Shown: positions 1 to 8,384, counted from the first letter of the stretch. The stretch: 54,487 nucleotides of DNA from an uncultured Porphyromonadaceae bacterium (GCA_937892215.1 CALAVE010000002.1:1-54487), one strand, 5' to 3'. Numbers and translations: made by a program. The notes: a model not told the origin generated them from the letters alone.

Positions 1-1
1 G

Positions 2-853
2 CACGCGCCCAACCTGAAGCGTAAGGTGGTGACGTCGGCGACGAGAATCAGCGAACTGCCGCGATACGTGAAACTGCGCAATACGCTGACGCTGGACTTC
101 CTGGACCGCAAGCCCGAGCTGGACAGCCGGATGACGGTGAAGACAGTGCGCTGCGAGAAGAGCGACAAGAAGCGTGCGCTGAGGCAGTTGCTGCTGACGA
201 CAGGACAGGGAAAGACGATAGTTTTCGTGAACGAGCGTGAGGCGGTGCGTCCGCTGTGCGAATGGCTCCGCAAGCATGGCATCAGTGCCGGAGGTTACCA
301 CGGGCAACAGGAACAGATAGAGCGCGAAAAGGTGGTGGCGATGATTGACAACGGTTCGCTGGCAGTGCTGGTGGCTACGGACTTGGCTGCACGCGGCCTG
401 GACCTGAGCGCGGTGGAGAACATAGTTCACTACGACTTGCCGCTGACTGAGGAAATTTACACTCACCGTAACGGCCGGACGGCGCGTGTGGACCGCTCGG
501 GAAGGATTTTCGCGCTGGTGAGCGATGAGGACGTGGTGCCGGAGTTTGTGACCGGAGCGGAGTTTGCCCTGAGTGACGAGGATGTGGGCGAGCCGACGGT
601 GACGGATGTGGCGACGCTGTACGTGAACGAGGGGCGGAAGGAGAAGATTTCACGAGGGGATATAGTGGGGTGGATAGCGAATAGCGGGGCCGGAGTGGAC
701 GCCGAGGATATCGGGAAGATTGTGGTGAATGACCACTACAGCCTGGTGGCGGTGTCGCGGGGGAAGGCGGATGCGCTGCTGGAGGTGCTGAACGTGCAGA
801 AGATTAAGGGTCGGCGGGTGCGAGTGTCGCACGCGGAGGCACCGAGCGGGTGA
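2..853 (+). CDS. DEAD-box ATP-dependent RNA helicase, DbpA-like, 5' end missing
   Basis: RNA helicase that uses ATP to unwind or remodel RNA; the DbpA branch acts on 23S rRNA during ribosome assembly. The frame is already open at base 2, so the gene starts outside the window and the first possible start seen (GTG at 26) is internal. The visible 283 residues begin just before motif III (SAT, residues 12-14) and then carry the whole second RecA lobe: motif IV (IVFVN, about 73-77), motif V (ATDLAARGLD, about 125-134) and motif VI (HRNGRTAR, about 155-162). A C-terminal domain of about 80 residues (from GEPTVTDVATLYVN) looks like the DbpA/CsdA RNA-binding domain. The DEAD motif and Walker A would lie upstream. 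The helicase call is secure; the DbpA subfamily is inferred from the C-terminal domain. Confidence 0.9.
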   Translation, partial: HAPNLKRKVVTSATRISELPRYVKLRNTLTLDFLDRKPELDSRMTVKTVRCEKSDKKRALRQLLLTTGQGKTIVFVNEREAVRPLCEWLRKHGISAGGYHGQQEQIEREKVVAMIDNGSLAVLVATDLAARGLDLSAVENIVHYDLPLTEEIYTHRNGRTARVDRSGRIFALVSDEDVVPEFVTGAEFALSDEDVGEPTVTDVATLYVNEGRKEKISRGDIVGWIANSGAGVDAEDIGKIVVNDHYSLVAVSRGKADALLEVLNVQKIKGRRVRVSHAEAPSG

Positions 854-943
854 CGGGGCTTATGGGCAGGGATGCCGGAAACAAGCCGCCGGAATAGGCT
901 GGGAATCGGACAAGGAATGAGGTAATAAAGAGATGGAAACATA

Positions 944-977
944 CCGAGGGTGTGCCATAATTGTAGCACACCCTCGG
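944..977. repeat. Perfect 12-bp hairpin, dispersed family copy 1
   Basis: Arms 944-955 and 966-977 (CCGAGGGTGTGC and its complement) flank the 10-nt loop CATAATTGTA. It lies 90 nt after the helicase stop, so it could end that transcript, but no T-run follows. A second copy with the same loop start is at 54435-54460. Confidence 0.75.
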
Positions 978-1048
978 CATGGCGGCGTGTGATGCCGTTA
1001 TAGCACGAAGCGTACAGGCATTGGACGGATACGGTTCTAAACATCTTA

Positions 1049-1128
1049 TGTTCCCATCATGGCACCTGTGACACAATTTGGGAACAATTAATCCACTGAC
1101 CTTTGGCATAGCTGCTGAAAGTCAGTGG
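1049..1128. repeat. Two further inverted repeats downstream of the methyltransferase gene
   Basis: TGTTCCCA (1049-1056) pairs with TGGGAACA (1079-1086), and CCACTGAC (1093-1100) pairs with GTCAGTGG (1121-1128). They lie in the AT-richer gap between the helicase and the convergent restriction-modification operon and may be its transcript ends. No T-run is evident in either direction, so function is uncertain. Nothing coding is seen in 854-1201. Confidence 0.4.
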
Positions 1129-1201
1129 GTTTACTTGTTCTGTTATCAATCTTGATAAGATGTTGAATGGGACTATCTATAATGATTACAATTCAAGGGG
1201 T

Positions 1202-2728
1202 TCAAATATATTGTTTTATCCTGCTATTTAAACTTAAAATATCATTTCTTTCATAATCGGATAATAACATCTGAACATCATCCGAAGGGATAGAACTTAA
1301 TCTTGGAATTTTCAATTTCCTTAAATGCTGACTCTGCCATCTCGGGAAACCGCCATTCATCTTGTTTGTAACAGAAGAGAGCTGGTTGCGTACAAAATCG
1401 GACATGAGGAATGCTGCGAGAAGGCGAAGCTGTATCGAAGAACTTCCAATAATGTAGTAAATATTGTGCAATGGATAGTAATTGCCATCGTCTACGAATA
1501 CATAAGTGTTTCCCGACATGTCCGGAAGCAGAATCTTTGGTTTCGACAGTAGGTCAGGACGGATGCGATCTATGGTCTTATACCATCTTGAAGGGAATTT
1601 TTTGGCGATGTGACGTGAGGTTAGCCTCTCTCTGTGTTCTTCCAAGTAGGCACTTGCACGAGGGTATCTATCTAGATTCACTAATGTACCGTCTGCATTA
1701 TATGGGTTTAGCAAATACTCCCCTTGCCACTGGAACTTGTTACCGCGCAAGTCGCGAGCGTTGATGCTAGGCATAATCAAGTCTTCCTCTACTTTGGCAG
1801 GCAACTCGGATGAGATAAAAACAGAGTCTGCCCCCGTTGCCACACCAATACCAATTTTGAAACCCTGCTGCTCAATAGTCAGGAATCTAGAATCGGTAGA
1901 GACTTTGTTGAAAGCCTCCGTCCAATCGTCACCATGTGGCATACGCTTTTCTTCTGTTACATGACCATTCAGATCTTTCACGTTCGTATATTCGGCGTAT
2001 CGGAATGTAAATGCCGGAAGTTCAGAAGAGATAATGGTTATGGCAGGATAGGCAAGAACTTCTTCTTGGAAAGCATCGGCTAGTTCAAGATTGAGTATTG
2101 TGCGTAATTGATAATATCGAGCAATCAGTCGGCGTAGCTTCTTTCCATATTCGTTTTTTAGCCATCGATTGGAGCAGATGAAACAATGCAGACCTCCAGA
2201 AGAAAGTGCTTCGAGCGTCTTTTCAAAGAATGGTACGTATAAATCGCAGCGATAATGGAACGTAGGGAAAGTCCGCTTGCAATAATCTAGCATCTCCGTT
2301 GGGATGTTTTCGTAGCGGACATAAGGCGGATTGCCGACAACAATATCAGTTTCTTCAATCTCTACTTTTAGAAAATCGGCCGTCTTAATGTTTTGGTTAC
2401 AGGGATTTAATCCTAATTCGGTGACGCGTTGTCTGCAACGTGCAATTTTCTCTGCGTCAATGTCGTAAGCCTTGACATTCCTTTGGAATGCTTCGTTTGC
2501 ATCAAAACCAAACATCACAGCTGATGACATAAGTCTGCGTGCAATCTCAACAACGAACTCGCCATCACCGCACGAAGGTTCAAGGATGCGCACATGAGCC
2601 AAATTGCGGTCGGCAGTATAGCCAACGCTATCAAGCATGAAACTAACTACAATAGGCAATGTGAAAACATCGCCGTGCTGCCCGCCATTCTGGCGTTTAC
2701 CGTAGAGAGAACCCTTATTTGAACTCAT
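1202..2728 (-). CDS. Type II N6-adenine DNA methyltransferase (PaeR7I/XhoI-type)
   Basis: Modification enzyme that would methylate adenine in the site cut by its partner endonuclease, using S-adenosylmethionine. The 508-residue protein has SAM motif I (EPSCGDGEF, residues 50-58) and catalytic motif IV (GNPPY, 132-136) followed by VRYENIP, the N-terminal order typical of gamma-class TaqI-like enzymes. The C-terminal half, with a segment around PLHNIYYI, fits the target-recognition part. It overlaps the endonuclease gene by 14 nt (2715-2728) on the same strand, so the two are one transcript with restriction first. The region is visibly more AT-rich than the neighbouring helicase and adenine deaminase genes, which suggests horizontal acquisition. 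The target CTCGAG is inferred from the partner. Confidence 0.9.
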   Translation of the reverse strand: MSSNKGSLYGKRQNGGQHGDVFTLPIVVSFMLDSVGYTADRNLAHVRILEPSCGDGEFVVEIARRLMSSAVMFGFDANEAFQRNVKAYDIDAEKIARCRQRVTELGLNPCNQNIKTADFLKVEIEETDIVVGNPPYVRYENIPTEMLDYCKRTFPTFHYRCDLYVPFFEKTLEALSSGGLHCFICSNRWLKNEYGKKLRRLIARYYQLRTILNLELADAFQEEVLAYPAITIISSELPAFTFRYAEYTNVKDLNGHVTEEKRMPHGDDWTEAFNKVSTDSRFLTIEQQGFKIGIGVATGADSVFISSELPAKVEEDLIMPSINARDLRGNKFQWQGEYLLNPYNADGTLVNLDRYPRASAYLEEHRERLTSRHIAKKFPSRWYKTIDRIRPDLLSKPKILLPDMSGNTYVFVDDGNYYPLHNIYYIIGSSSIQLRLLAAFLMSDFVRNQLSSVTNKMNGGFPRWQSQHLRKLKIPRLSSIPSDDVQMLLSDYERNDILSLNSRIKQYI

Positions 2729-3431
2729 CCTTCACACCATTTAGATAGTTTGCGAGCGAAGCTATATAACGTTGAATAGAAATGTCGTCGGCTAAGTTTC
2801 CGTATGTATTTGCGTCTGTTGTCCATACGAGAGCCGTCGATGTGTAATGACGTTCAAGAATAAGTTTTTGACAAAGAATGCGATAGCGGTCGAGATAGCT
2901 TGCACTCTCAAACTCTGGACGAACAGAAAAATAGGGTTCATAGTTCCGAACTATGCGTTCTGATGCTTTGTCTCGTCCGACAAGCATCAGCCACCCCACC
3001 CATGGAGCTTGCTGACCAGGGAACTGTCCCTCACGAAAAGCTGTCCAGAGGTCAACGGCTGACCCAATGGCTTCTTCTGTGCGATTATTAAAATTGTTTC
3101 CATAGCTACCTACCTGCGATTTCAGTTCAATCGCTGCAATCAACTTACCTGATGGCGCAATAATAAGCATATCCCAATCCTTTGAAGAGCGGAAATAGCC
3201 TGGTAGGTAGTTCTTGTCTGTAATAATATAGTCAGCGGGAACTCCTGCATCAATAGCCACCTCCTTCAGTAGCTCAATAAAACCATCCATCTGCTTGCCA
3301 CCGACGACAGCTCCGCGATTCGAAGAGTCACCACTATCAAGCAATTGACGAGACTTAGTTCCCCAAAAGAATCTTACAGCTTTGGATACTAAACTAGTGT
3401 AATCTTTATTATTTATTATAATTTTATCCAT
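2715..3431 (-). CDS. Type II restriction endonuclease, PaeR7I/XhoI family
   Basis: Restriction enzyme expected to cut CTCGAG, by similarity to PaeR7I and XhoI. The 238-residue protein carries the family's signature stretches: GGKQMDGF (about 45-52), LPGYF (76-80), WDMLI and IELKSQVG, then GNNFNNRTEEAIGSAVDLW. The PD-(D/E)XK catalytic set is probably D87, E102 and K104. The start is placed at ATG 3431; a longer frame from TTG 3467 is rejected because a promoter -7 box overlaps that codon. The gene is followed with a 14-nt overlap by its methyltransferase. No C-protein regulator is seen. Family membership is strong from motifs; specificity is inferred. Confidence 0.92.
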   Translation of the reverse strand: MDKIIINNKDYTSLVSKAVRFFWGTKSRQLLDSGDSSNRGAVVGGKQMDGFIELLKEVAIDAGVPADYIITDKNYLPGYFRSSKDWDMLIIAPSGKLIAAIELKSQVGSYGNNFNNRTEEAIGSAVDLWTAFREGQFPGQQAPWVGWLMLVGRDKASERIVRNYEPYFSVRPEFESASYLDRYRILCQKLILERHYTSTALVWTTDANTYGNLADDISIQRYIASLANYLNGVKDEFK

Positions 3432-3464
3432 GCACCATGAGTTATATGAGAGTAATTTTTGCAA

Positions 3465-3497
3465 CAAAGTTACTTAAATTTCTTTAGAGTAGAGCAA
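3465..3497 (-). promoter_or_regulatory. Predicted promoter of the restriction-modification operon
   Basis: On the minus strand TAACTTTG (3472-3465) matches the Bacteroidetes -7 box TAnnTTTG, with a TTG 22 nt upstream. Initiation would fall near 3458, giving a leader of about 27 nt to ATG 3431. Confidence 0.55.
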
Positions 3498-3927
3498 TAA
3501 TGACAGACTTTAACATGATATTGTGTCCATTTTCATGGGAATGACTCAAAATAGAAACAATTCAAATACTATAATCGATAACGTTGCCATTGTTTGCCAA
3601 GTTAAGATCTGTTAAGTGGCATTTTCTTTCTTTTGTTTTCATAATTTTTGTTTCTGCCTTGTTTCTTGCGCCCCCTGCACTTGGTAATATGTATTGATAT
3701 TCAACACATTACAAGCCGACAATAGGATTTCAAGAAGAAGAACATGATGGTCGTTGGTGCTTGCATCTTTCTGGTTGCAGCTGCACAGGCCCTTCCTCTG
3801 TTCTTCGGTCTCTAACGCTAAGGCATAAACAGATTAAATTCAGGTGAATCGACATGACAGAAGAGACAAAAAATAGCTAGGGCAAATGGATTGATGGGAT
3901 TTGAACACAAATTGCGGTGAGTCTCAA

Positions 3928-3961
3928 TCGCCTGCGGCGACCGCGCCCCGGCTTTCAGCCG
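3928..3961. repeat. Pair of mini-hairpins with 3-nt loops
   Basis: TCGCC-TGC-GGCGA (3928-3940) and CGGCT-TTC-AGCCG (3949-3961) are perfect 5-bp stems with three-base loops, followed by a further GC-rich, self-complementary stretch to about 4010. The same design recurs near 8542-8723 and 44824-44941. Confidence 0.6.
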
Positions 3962-4026
3962 ACGAGACGCTTTGAGCTCACGCGCGAGCTCGCCTTCGGC
4001 TCGGTTGCTCGCAAATTTTGGGGATG

Positions 4027-4066
4027 ATAGGGCTTATAGGGCTTATAGGGCTTATGGGGCCTATAG
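4027..4066. repeat. 9-bp tandem repeat array A
   Basis: Four and a half head-to-tail units of a nonamer: three ATAGGGCTT, one ATGGGGCCT and a partial. It belongs to a family with arrays at 4169, 6443 and 8461. Confidence 0.85.
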
Positions 4067-4126
4067 CGGACGTGGCCAGGTGGAGGGGATTTTAACCGCG
4101 GATTAACGCGAATTATACGAATAAAA

Positions 4127-4195
4127 ACGACGACAACTTGAACAACGGGGAACAACATAGTGGATTCGATAGGGCCTATGGGACTTATAGGTAGT
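4127..4195. repeat. Composite repeat B: conserved leader plus 9-bp array
   Basis: A leader with GACAACTTGAAC and AACAACAT followed by GTGGATTCG runs into three nonamers (4169-4195). The leader is nearly identical to that at 8421-8460 and shares its core with 6416-6442. Confidence 0.8.
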
Positions 4196-4206
4196 GGGAT
4201 GACGAG

Positions 4207-4380
4207 GCAGAAACTCACAAACATGGTGGCAGCATATATCAACAACAGCGGATAACAAACGAGTTACAAAAAGGGTGCGCCTGAGGGCGCAGAAACTCAC
4301 AAACATGGTATTATCATATATCAGACAAGAGCGGACAACAAACGAGTTACAAAAAGAGTGCGCATGAAGGCGCAGAAACT
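4207..4380. repeat. 82-83-bp tandem repeat, about 2.1 units
   Basis: Units start at GCAGAAACT (4207, 4289 and 4372). Each contains ACAAACATGGT, a short AT-rich part, AACAAACGAGTTAC and the hairpin TGCGCC-TGAG-GGCGCA. The last copy is decayed. The same unit occurs at 8264-8384. Confidence 0.85.
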
Positions 4381-4415
4381 GGAGGCAAATAGCATCATTT
4401 CAAAAAAAATATTCT

Positions 4416-4423
4416 TACCTTTG
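4416..4423 (+). promoter_or_regulatory. Candidate -7 box for adenine deaminase
   Basis: TACCTTTG matches TAnnTTTG, but no TTG stands at the expected upstream distance. If used, the leader would be about 95 nt, without an obvious riboswitch fold. Confidence 0.35.
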
Positions 4424-4525
4424 TGCTGAGCAGTTGTGGTTTAGTCTGAGTTTAATTGCATAAAGCTGCTTAAATTCAGGACTTTGCCCAACTATAACAG
4501 TAGTTTTCACTTTTGAAACTTAAAT

Positions 4526-6187
4526 ATGACATACAAAGGACATATCGTGGATGTGGTGCGGCGCGAAATATATGACGGCGAGTTAATAGTGACAGACGGA
4601 CGCATCAGCAGAATAAGACAATGTGAACTACCGGACAGCAATGAGCCGTGGCCTTACCTAATGCCGGGATTTATCGACAGCCACGTACACATCGAGAGCA
4701 GTATGATGTTGCCCACGGAGTTTGCCCGTGTGGCATCGGCACACGGCACCATCGGGGCCATTGCCGACCCGCACGAGATAGCAAACGTGATGGGCGTTGA
4801 AGGGATTGACGTGATGATTCACCTGGGAGGCCAAGCGCAGTTCAACTTCTTGTTCGGTGCGCCCAGCTGCGTGCCGTCGATAGGCGGCGATGTGGAGACC
4901 AGCGGCGCTACCATCGACAGTCGTGAGATCGCAGCCCTAATGCAACGCGATGACATTGCCTTCTTGGGCGAGATGATGAACTTCACGGGAGTGCTGCATG
5001 GCGACAGCGAGGTAATGGCAAAATTGGCCGCTGCCCGTGCGGCCGGCAAGCCCATTGACGGCCATGCCCCGGGGCTTTCACTTGAAGGTCGCCGGCTCTA
5101 TGCCCAGGCTGGAGTGACTACCGACCATGAGTGCACGACGCTCGAAGAGGGTCGTGACTGCATCCGTGCCGGTATGAAGGTCATCATTCGTGAGGGCAGT
5201 GCCGCCAAGGACTACAATCTGCTGCACCCACTCATCGACGAATATCCAGATCAGGTGATGTTGTGTACTGACGACTGCCATGCCGACGACCTTGTGCGAG
5301 GTCACATCAATGTCATTGCAGCACGGGCACTTCTCGACGGTCACGACTTTTGGAACGTGCTTCAGGTGGCTTGCTGCAACCCTCAGCGTCACTACGGCGT
5401 AAACTGGGGACTGCTGCAAGAGGGCGACCCTGCCACATTTATCGTGGTCAACAACATAGGCCCTTATCTGGCGATACAGAGTACCATTATCCGCGGCGTT
5501 GAGGTATATAGTTACGATCAGTCATTCGGAAGCATCAGCATTCGTCGGCAGACGATTGCCGACCTCAATAGTTATCCCAACCATTTCTGCGCCAGATTCA
5601 TCACTCCCGAAGACATACGTCTCGACATCCGTCGCGGCGACACCAAGCACATCATCCGCGCCACAGACAAGAGCCTATATACCGGTCACGAGGTGGTGGA
5701 GGTGACGGGTGACCCAATGAAGGACTCTCACTACCCATGGCACGAGGTACAGAAGGTGGTGGTTTATAATCGCTACAGCACGTCGGCACGTCCCGTCGTG
5801 GGTCTGGTGCGCGGTTTCGGCATCAGTCACGGGGCCATAGCCTCGTCGGTGTCCCATGACAGCCACAACATCGTGGCAATCGGCTCTGACGATGAGTTGA
5901 TTGTCCATGCCATCAACCGTATCATAACGATGCGAGGAGGTCAGGTGGTGATAACCAGTGATGAGATGTTTGAGATGGCACTGCCCATTGCCGGGCTGAT
6001 GTCACCGCTCGACGGGCATGAGGTGGCCTACCGATGCCGGCTGCTTTGCGACATGGCGGCCCTGACCGGCTGTACGCTGAAGGCACCCTTCATCACGATG
6101 GCGTTCCTATGCTTGCCCGTCATTCCCGAGCTGAAGATCACCGACCGCTGTCTCTGGGACAGCCAGAACATGGCGGCAATCACATAG
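4526..6187 (+). CDS. ade: Adenine deaminase
   Basis: Hydrolytic deamination of adenine to hypoxanthine and ammonia in purine salvage, in the cytoplasm. The 553 residues match the usual length of bacterial Ade (about 540-600). Visible family features are the amidohydrolase metal motif DSHVH (51-55), the following ESSMMLP stretch, IADPHEIANVMG (about 79-90), a central LCTDDCHADDLV stretch, and the C-terminal MAFLCLPVIPELKITD typical of adenine deaminases. The start ATG at 4526 directly opens the conserved N terminus. It stands alone between two repeat-rich gaps, and a palindromic element starts 7 nt after its stop and may end the transcript. The function is secure from motifs. Confidence 0.95.
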   Translation: MTYKGHIVDVVRREIYDGELIVTDGRISRIRQCELPDSNEPWPYLMPGFIDSHVHIESSMMLPTEFARVASAHGTIGAIADPHEIANVMGVEGIDVMIHLGGQAQFNFLFGAPSCVPSIGGDVETSGATIDSREIAALMQRDDIAFLGEMMNFTGVLHGDSEVMAKLAAARAAGKPIDGHAPGLSLEGRRLYAQAGVTTDHECTTLEEGRDCIRAGMKVIIREGSAAKDYNLLHPLIDEYPDQVMLCTDDCHADDLVRGHINVIAARALLDGHDFWNVLQVACCNPQRHYGVNWGLLQEGDPATFIVVNNIGPYLAIQSTIIRGVEVYSYDQSFGSISIRRQTIADLNSYPNHFCARFITPEDIRLDIRRGDTKHIIRATDKSLYTGHEVVEVTGDPMKDSHYPWHEVQKVVVYNRYSTSARPVVGLVRGFGISHGAIASSVSHDSHNIVAIGSDDELIVHAINRIITMRGGQVVITSDEMFEMALPIAGLMSPLDGHEVAYRCRLLCDMAALTGCTLKAPFITMAFLCLPVIPELKITDRCLWDSQNMAAIT

Positions 6188-6193
6188 AGTTAT

Positions 6194-6375
6194 TTAAGGT
6201 GTGTTCTATAAATTAATAAAAGTAACGATGTGTTCTTGGCTGATTTTGTTTTCTATCGGCATCTGCTAAGCTAAAGCCTTACCACGTAGCCCGCTACGCC
6301 GCTTCACCTTTAACTTAGTATCTGCTCAATATAAATTCAAAATCATCGCAAGTTAATTTATAGAACACACCTTAA
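6194..6375. repeat. 182-bp palindromic MITE-like element E1
   Basis: Perfect 23-bp terminal inverted repeats (6194-6216 and 6353-6375, beginning TTAAGGTGTG) enclose nested stems: TGATTTTG/CAAAATCA; CTAAGCTAAAG (6266-6276) with CTTTAACTTAG (6308-6318, one mismatch); and a central CGTAGC-CC-GCTACG (6285-6298). It has no ORF. TTAA stands at both outer ends. The plan and part of the sequence match E2 at 27817-28030. Confidence 0.85.
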
Positions 6376-6415
6376 CCACGAAAGACACGAAAGGCCACGA
6401 ATACGGAGGATAAAG

Positions 6416-6490
6416 AAGACAACCTAAACAACATGGGGGTGGATAGGGCTTATAGGGCCGATAGGACGGATGGGGCCGATAGGACGGATG
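6416..6490. repeat. Composite repeat C: leader plus 9-bp array
   Basis: GACAACCTAAACAACATGG resembles the leaders at 4127 and 8421 and is followed by five nonamers (6443-6487) such as ATAGGGCTT and ATAGGACGG. It lies between E1 and the LRR gene promoter. Confidence 0.75.
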
Positions 6491-6556
6491 AGAGGAGCGG
6501 TGGAAGGTGTGGGCGAGGAATGTGGAGAGAAAGTGGAGAGATGGTGATGAGATTGA

Positions 6557-6588
6557 TTTGGCGGTTAGGGGAAATGTTGCTAAATTTG
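6557..6588 (+). promoter_or_regulatory. Predicted promoter of the LRR lipoprotein gene
   Basis: TTTG (6557-6560), 20 nt, TAAATTTG (6581-6588): a near-perfect Bacteroidetes promoter. Initiation would be near 6595, leaving a very short leader to ATG 6607 or about 75 nt to ATG 6670. Confidence 0.7.
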
Positions 6589-6606
6589 TGGGGTAATTAG
6601 TTGGGT

Positions 6607-8241
6607 ATGAAAGGGCCTGGAATATCACCGCTCCGGATTTCATGGTTCTTCACATGTGACGTGAGGGCTATGTCGCTGTGGGTTGCCACATGGGTTGTGG
6701 TGGCTTTATGCGCGTTTCTGGCGAGTTGCTCAGCGGGCGACGAGGGTAACGGACGGATTGTGAGGGACGGTGTGACGTATGAGGTTGTAAACGGCTACGC
6801 TGTGTTGAAGGAATACAGGGGATCTGAGAGGGAGTTTGCGATACCCGACAGTGTGACTGCTGATAGTGTGTCGTATCCGGTGGCTGTGATAGGCGCGCAT
6901 GCTTTCAGGGGTATGCCGGTGGAGCGTGTGGCGATGCCGCAGACAGTGCTGCTGATTGAAGAGTGCGCATTCGCAGATTGCGAGAGTCTGCGCGAGGTGG
7001 TGATGGGCAACTCGGTGAGAGAGATTATCAACGGGGCGTTTTCACGGTGCACGAGCCTGCGGAAGATTCGTTTGCCGGAGCGGATGAAAGAGATTGAGAA
7101 CAACACGTTCATGGGTTGCTCGGCGCTGACTGAGGTGATTATGAACGAAGGTCTGGAATTGATAGGGGCGCGTGTGTTCGAGGGATGTACCGCGCTGGAG
7201 GAGATAACACTGCCGGCCAAGGTGAACTACGTGAAGGACGAGGCATTTAGTGGCTGCAAGAGGCTGGCGAAGATTAATCTGCCTGAAAAGTTGGACAAAC
7301 TGGGAAAGGATGTGTTTGCCGGTACGGCATGGCTTGCTGAAGCGAGTGACGGGCCGGTGACTGTGGGTAACATTCTGTACTGCTACAAGGGTGCTAAGCC
7401 ACGTGGACGGCTGGAGATAGCGCAGGGAATCCGAGGCATTGGGGCATACGTATTCGATGGGTGCGACAGCGTGAGCGAAGTGAGTTTTCCGGCTTCTCTG
7501 AAATACATAGGCGACTATGCTTTCCGCGGTTGTACCGGGCTTAGGCATGTCACAGTGCCTGAAGGTACGCGGGAACTGGCCTACGGCGTGTTTGAGGGGT
7601 GTACCGGTCTGGAAGATGTGAAGCTGGGAAAGAATCTGCGCCGGATAGAGGTGTTTTCGTTCAGCGGCTGCGTGAAACTGAGAGAGGTGAAATGGCCTCC
7701 GCTTCTGAAGCGTGTGTATGACTTTACATTCATGAACTGCACCGGTCTGGAGAAGATAGAGTTCTATGGTGACTCTCTGGAGCGGATTGGCGACTTGGCG
7801 TTTGAGGGCTGCGTGAATCTGCGGCGGGTGGATTTGCCCGTAACGGTAAACGAGATAGGCAAACGAGCGTTCAACGAAAGCGGTTTGCAGGAGATTCACA
7901 TGACTGATGGTGTGAGGATAATAGGCGACTGCGCATTCAGCGACTGCAAGGGTCTGCGAGAGGTGGATATACCTGACGGTGTGAGGGAGATAGGAATCTG
8001 GGCGTTCTCGGGGTGCAGCGGTCTGCGGAGGGTGCGTATTGGCAAGGCTGTGAGAAAGATAGGAGAACGTGCTTTCTATAAGTGCAAAGGGCTGAAGGAG
8101 ATAGAGATTGATGTGGAGGATGCCGCGGGGCTGAAGATTGGTTCGGAGTTGCTGAAAGGTGTGCCCCGGGGGTGTGTGATTAATACACGCTACGAGGAAG
8201 TGAGGGATGCGTTGCAGAGTGGGGTCCTAACCAACAGTTAG
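6607..8241 (+). CDS. BspA-type leucine-rich-repeat lipoprotein
   Basis: Probable surface or periplasmic-face lipoprotein; BspA-like LRR proteins of oral and gut Bacteroidales often mediate binding to host or other cells, but the partner here is unknown. A hydrophobic stretch ending in FLASC (Cys 41 from ATG 6607) is a lipobox. After it come about 17 repeats of the LRR_5 type, about 23 residues each, with the pattern I..AF.GC..L..V.LP. Near the middle one repeat is replaced by an insert including VGNILYCYKG, common in this family. There is no T9SS or PorSS C-terminal domain. Two ATGs are possible (6607 and 6670); 6670 would give a typical short lipoprotein signal but without a basic n-region. 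Single-gene unit with its own promoter. Confidence 0.88.
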   Translation: MKGPGISPLRISWFFTCDVRAMSLWVATWVVVALCAFLASCSAGDEGNGRIVRDGVTYEVVNGYAVLKEYRGSEREFAIPDSVTADSVSYPVAVIGAHAFRGMPVERVAMPQTVLLIEECAFADCESLREVVMGNSVREIINGAFSRCTSLRKIRLPERMKEIENNTFMGCSALTEVIMNEGLELIGARVFEGCTALEEITLPAKVNYVKDEAFSGCKRLAKINLPEKLDKLGKDVFAGTAWLAEASDGPVTVGNILYCYKGAKPRGRLEIAQGIRGIGAYVFDGCDSVSEVSFPASLKYIGDYAFRGCTGLRHVTVPEGTRELAYGVFEGCTGLEDVKLGKNLRRIEVFSFSGCVKLREVKWPPLLKRVYDFTFMNCTGLEKIEFYGDSLERIGDLAFEGCVNLRRVDLPVTVNEIGKRAFNESGLQEIHMTDGVRIIGDCAFSDCKGLREVDIPDGVREIGIWAFSGCSGLRRVRIGKAVRKIGERAFYKCKGLKEIEIDVEDAAGLKIGSELLKGVPRGCVINTRYEEVRDALQSGVLTNS

Positions 8242-8263
8242 TGACGTGCCGCGATGAATAAAA

Positions 8264-8384
8264 GAGTGCGTCTGAGGGCGCAGAAACCCACAAACATGGT
8301 GGTAGCATATATCAGACAACAATGGACAACAAACGAGTTACAAAAAGAGTGCGCCTGAGGGCGCAGAAACTCACAAACATGGTG
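8264..8384. repeat. 83-bp tandem repeat, second locus
   Basis: Units start at GCAGAAAC (8280 and 8363) and share CACAAACATGGT, CATATATCAGACAA, ACAAACGAGTTAC and the hairpin TGCGCC-TGAG-GGCGCA with the array at 4207-4380. It starts just after the LRR gene stop. Confidence 0.85.

Larger units (their letters stand above)
3498..4415. other. Long intergenic region rich in repeats
   Basis: No gene is supported between the restriction operon and adenine deaminase. A 23-codon ORF (3744-3815) encodes only a hydrophobic peptide and is not called. The right half holds mini-hairpins, two 9-bp-period arrays and an 82-bp tandem repeat, listed separately. The left part is AT-rich and featureless. Confidence 0.7.

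Noticed and set aside
1202..2728. Type I HsdM or BREX PglX methyltransferase
   Set aside because: The protein is too short and its partner is clearly a PaeR7I-type endonuclease; no hsdS, hsdR or BREX genes are nearby.
3744..3815. 23-codon ORF for a hydrophobic peptide in the long gap
   Set aside because: No recognisable family, no promoter box close by, and an in-frame stop only five codons upstream of its ATG; chance ORF cannot be excluded.
4207..4380. Possible CRISPR array
   Set aside because: Units of 82-83 bp repeat throughout their length without unique spacers, and no cas gene is present.
4424..4525. Purine riboswitch before adenine deaminase
   Set aside because: The leader shows no three-way junction with the conserved purine-aptamer loops; it is only a plain AT-rich leader.
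6194..6375. Insertion sequence
   Set aside because: Inverted ends are present but the interior is only 136 bp and encodes no transposase; listed as a MITE-like palindrome instead.
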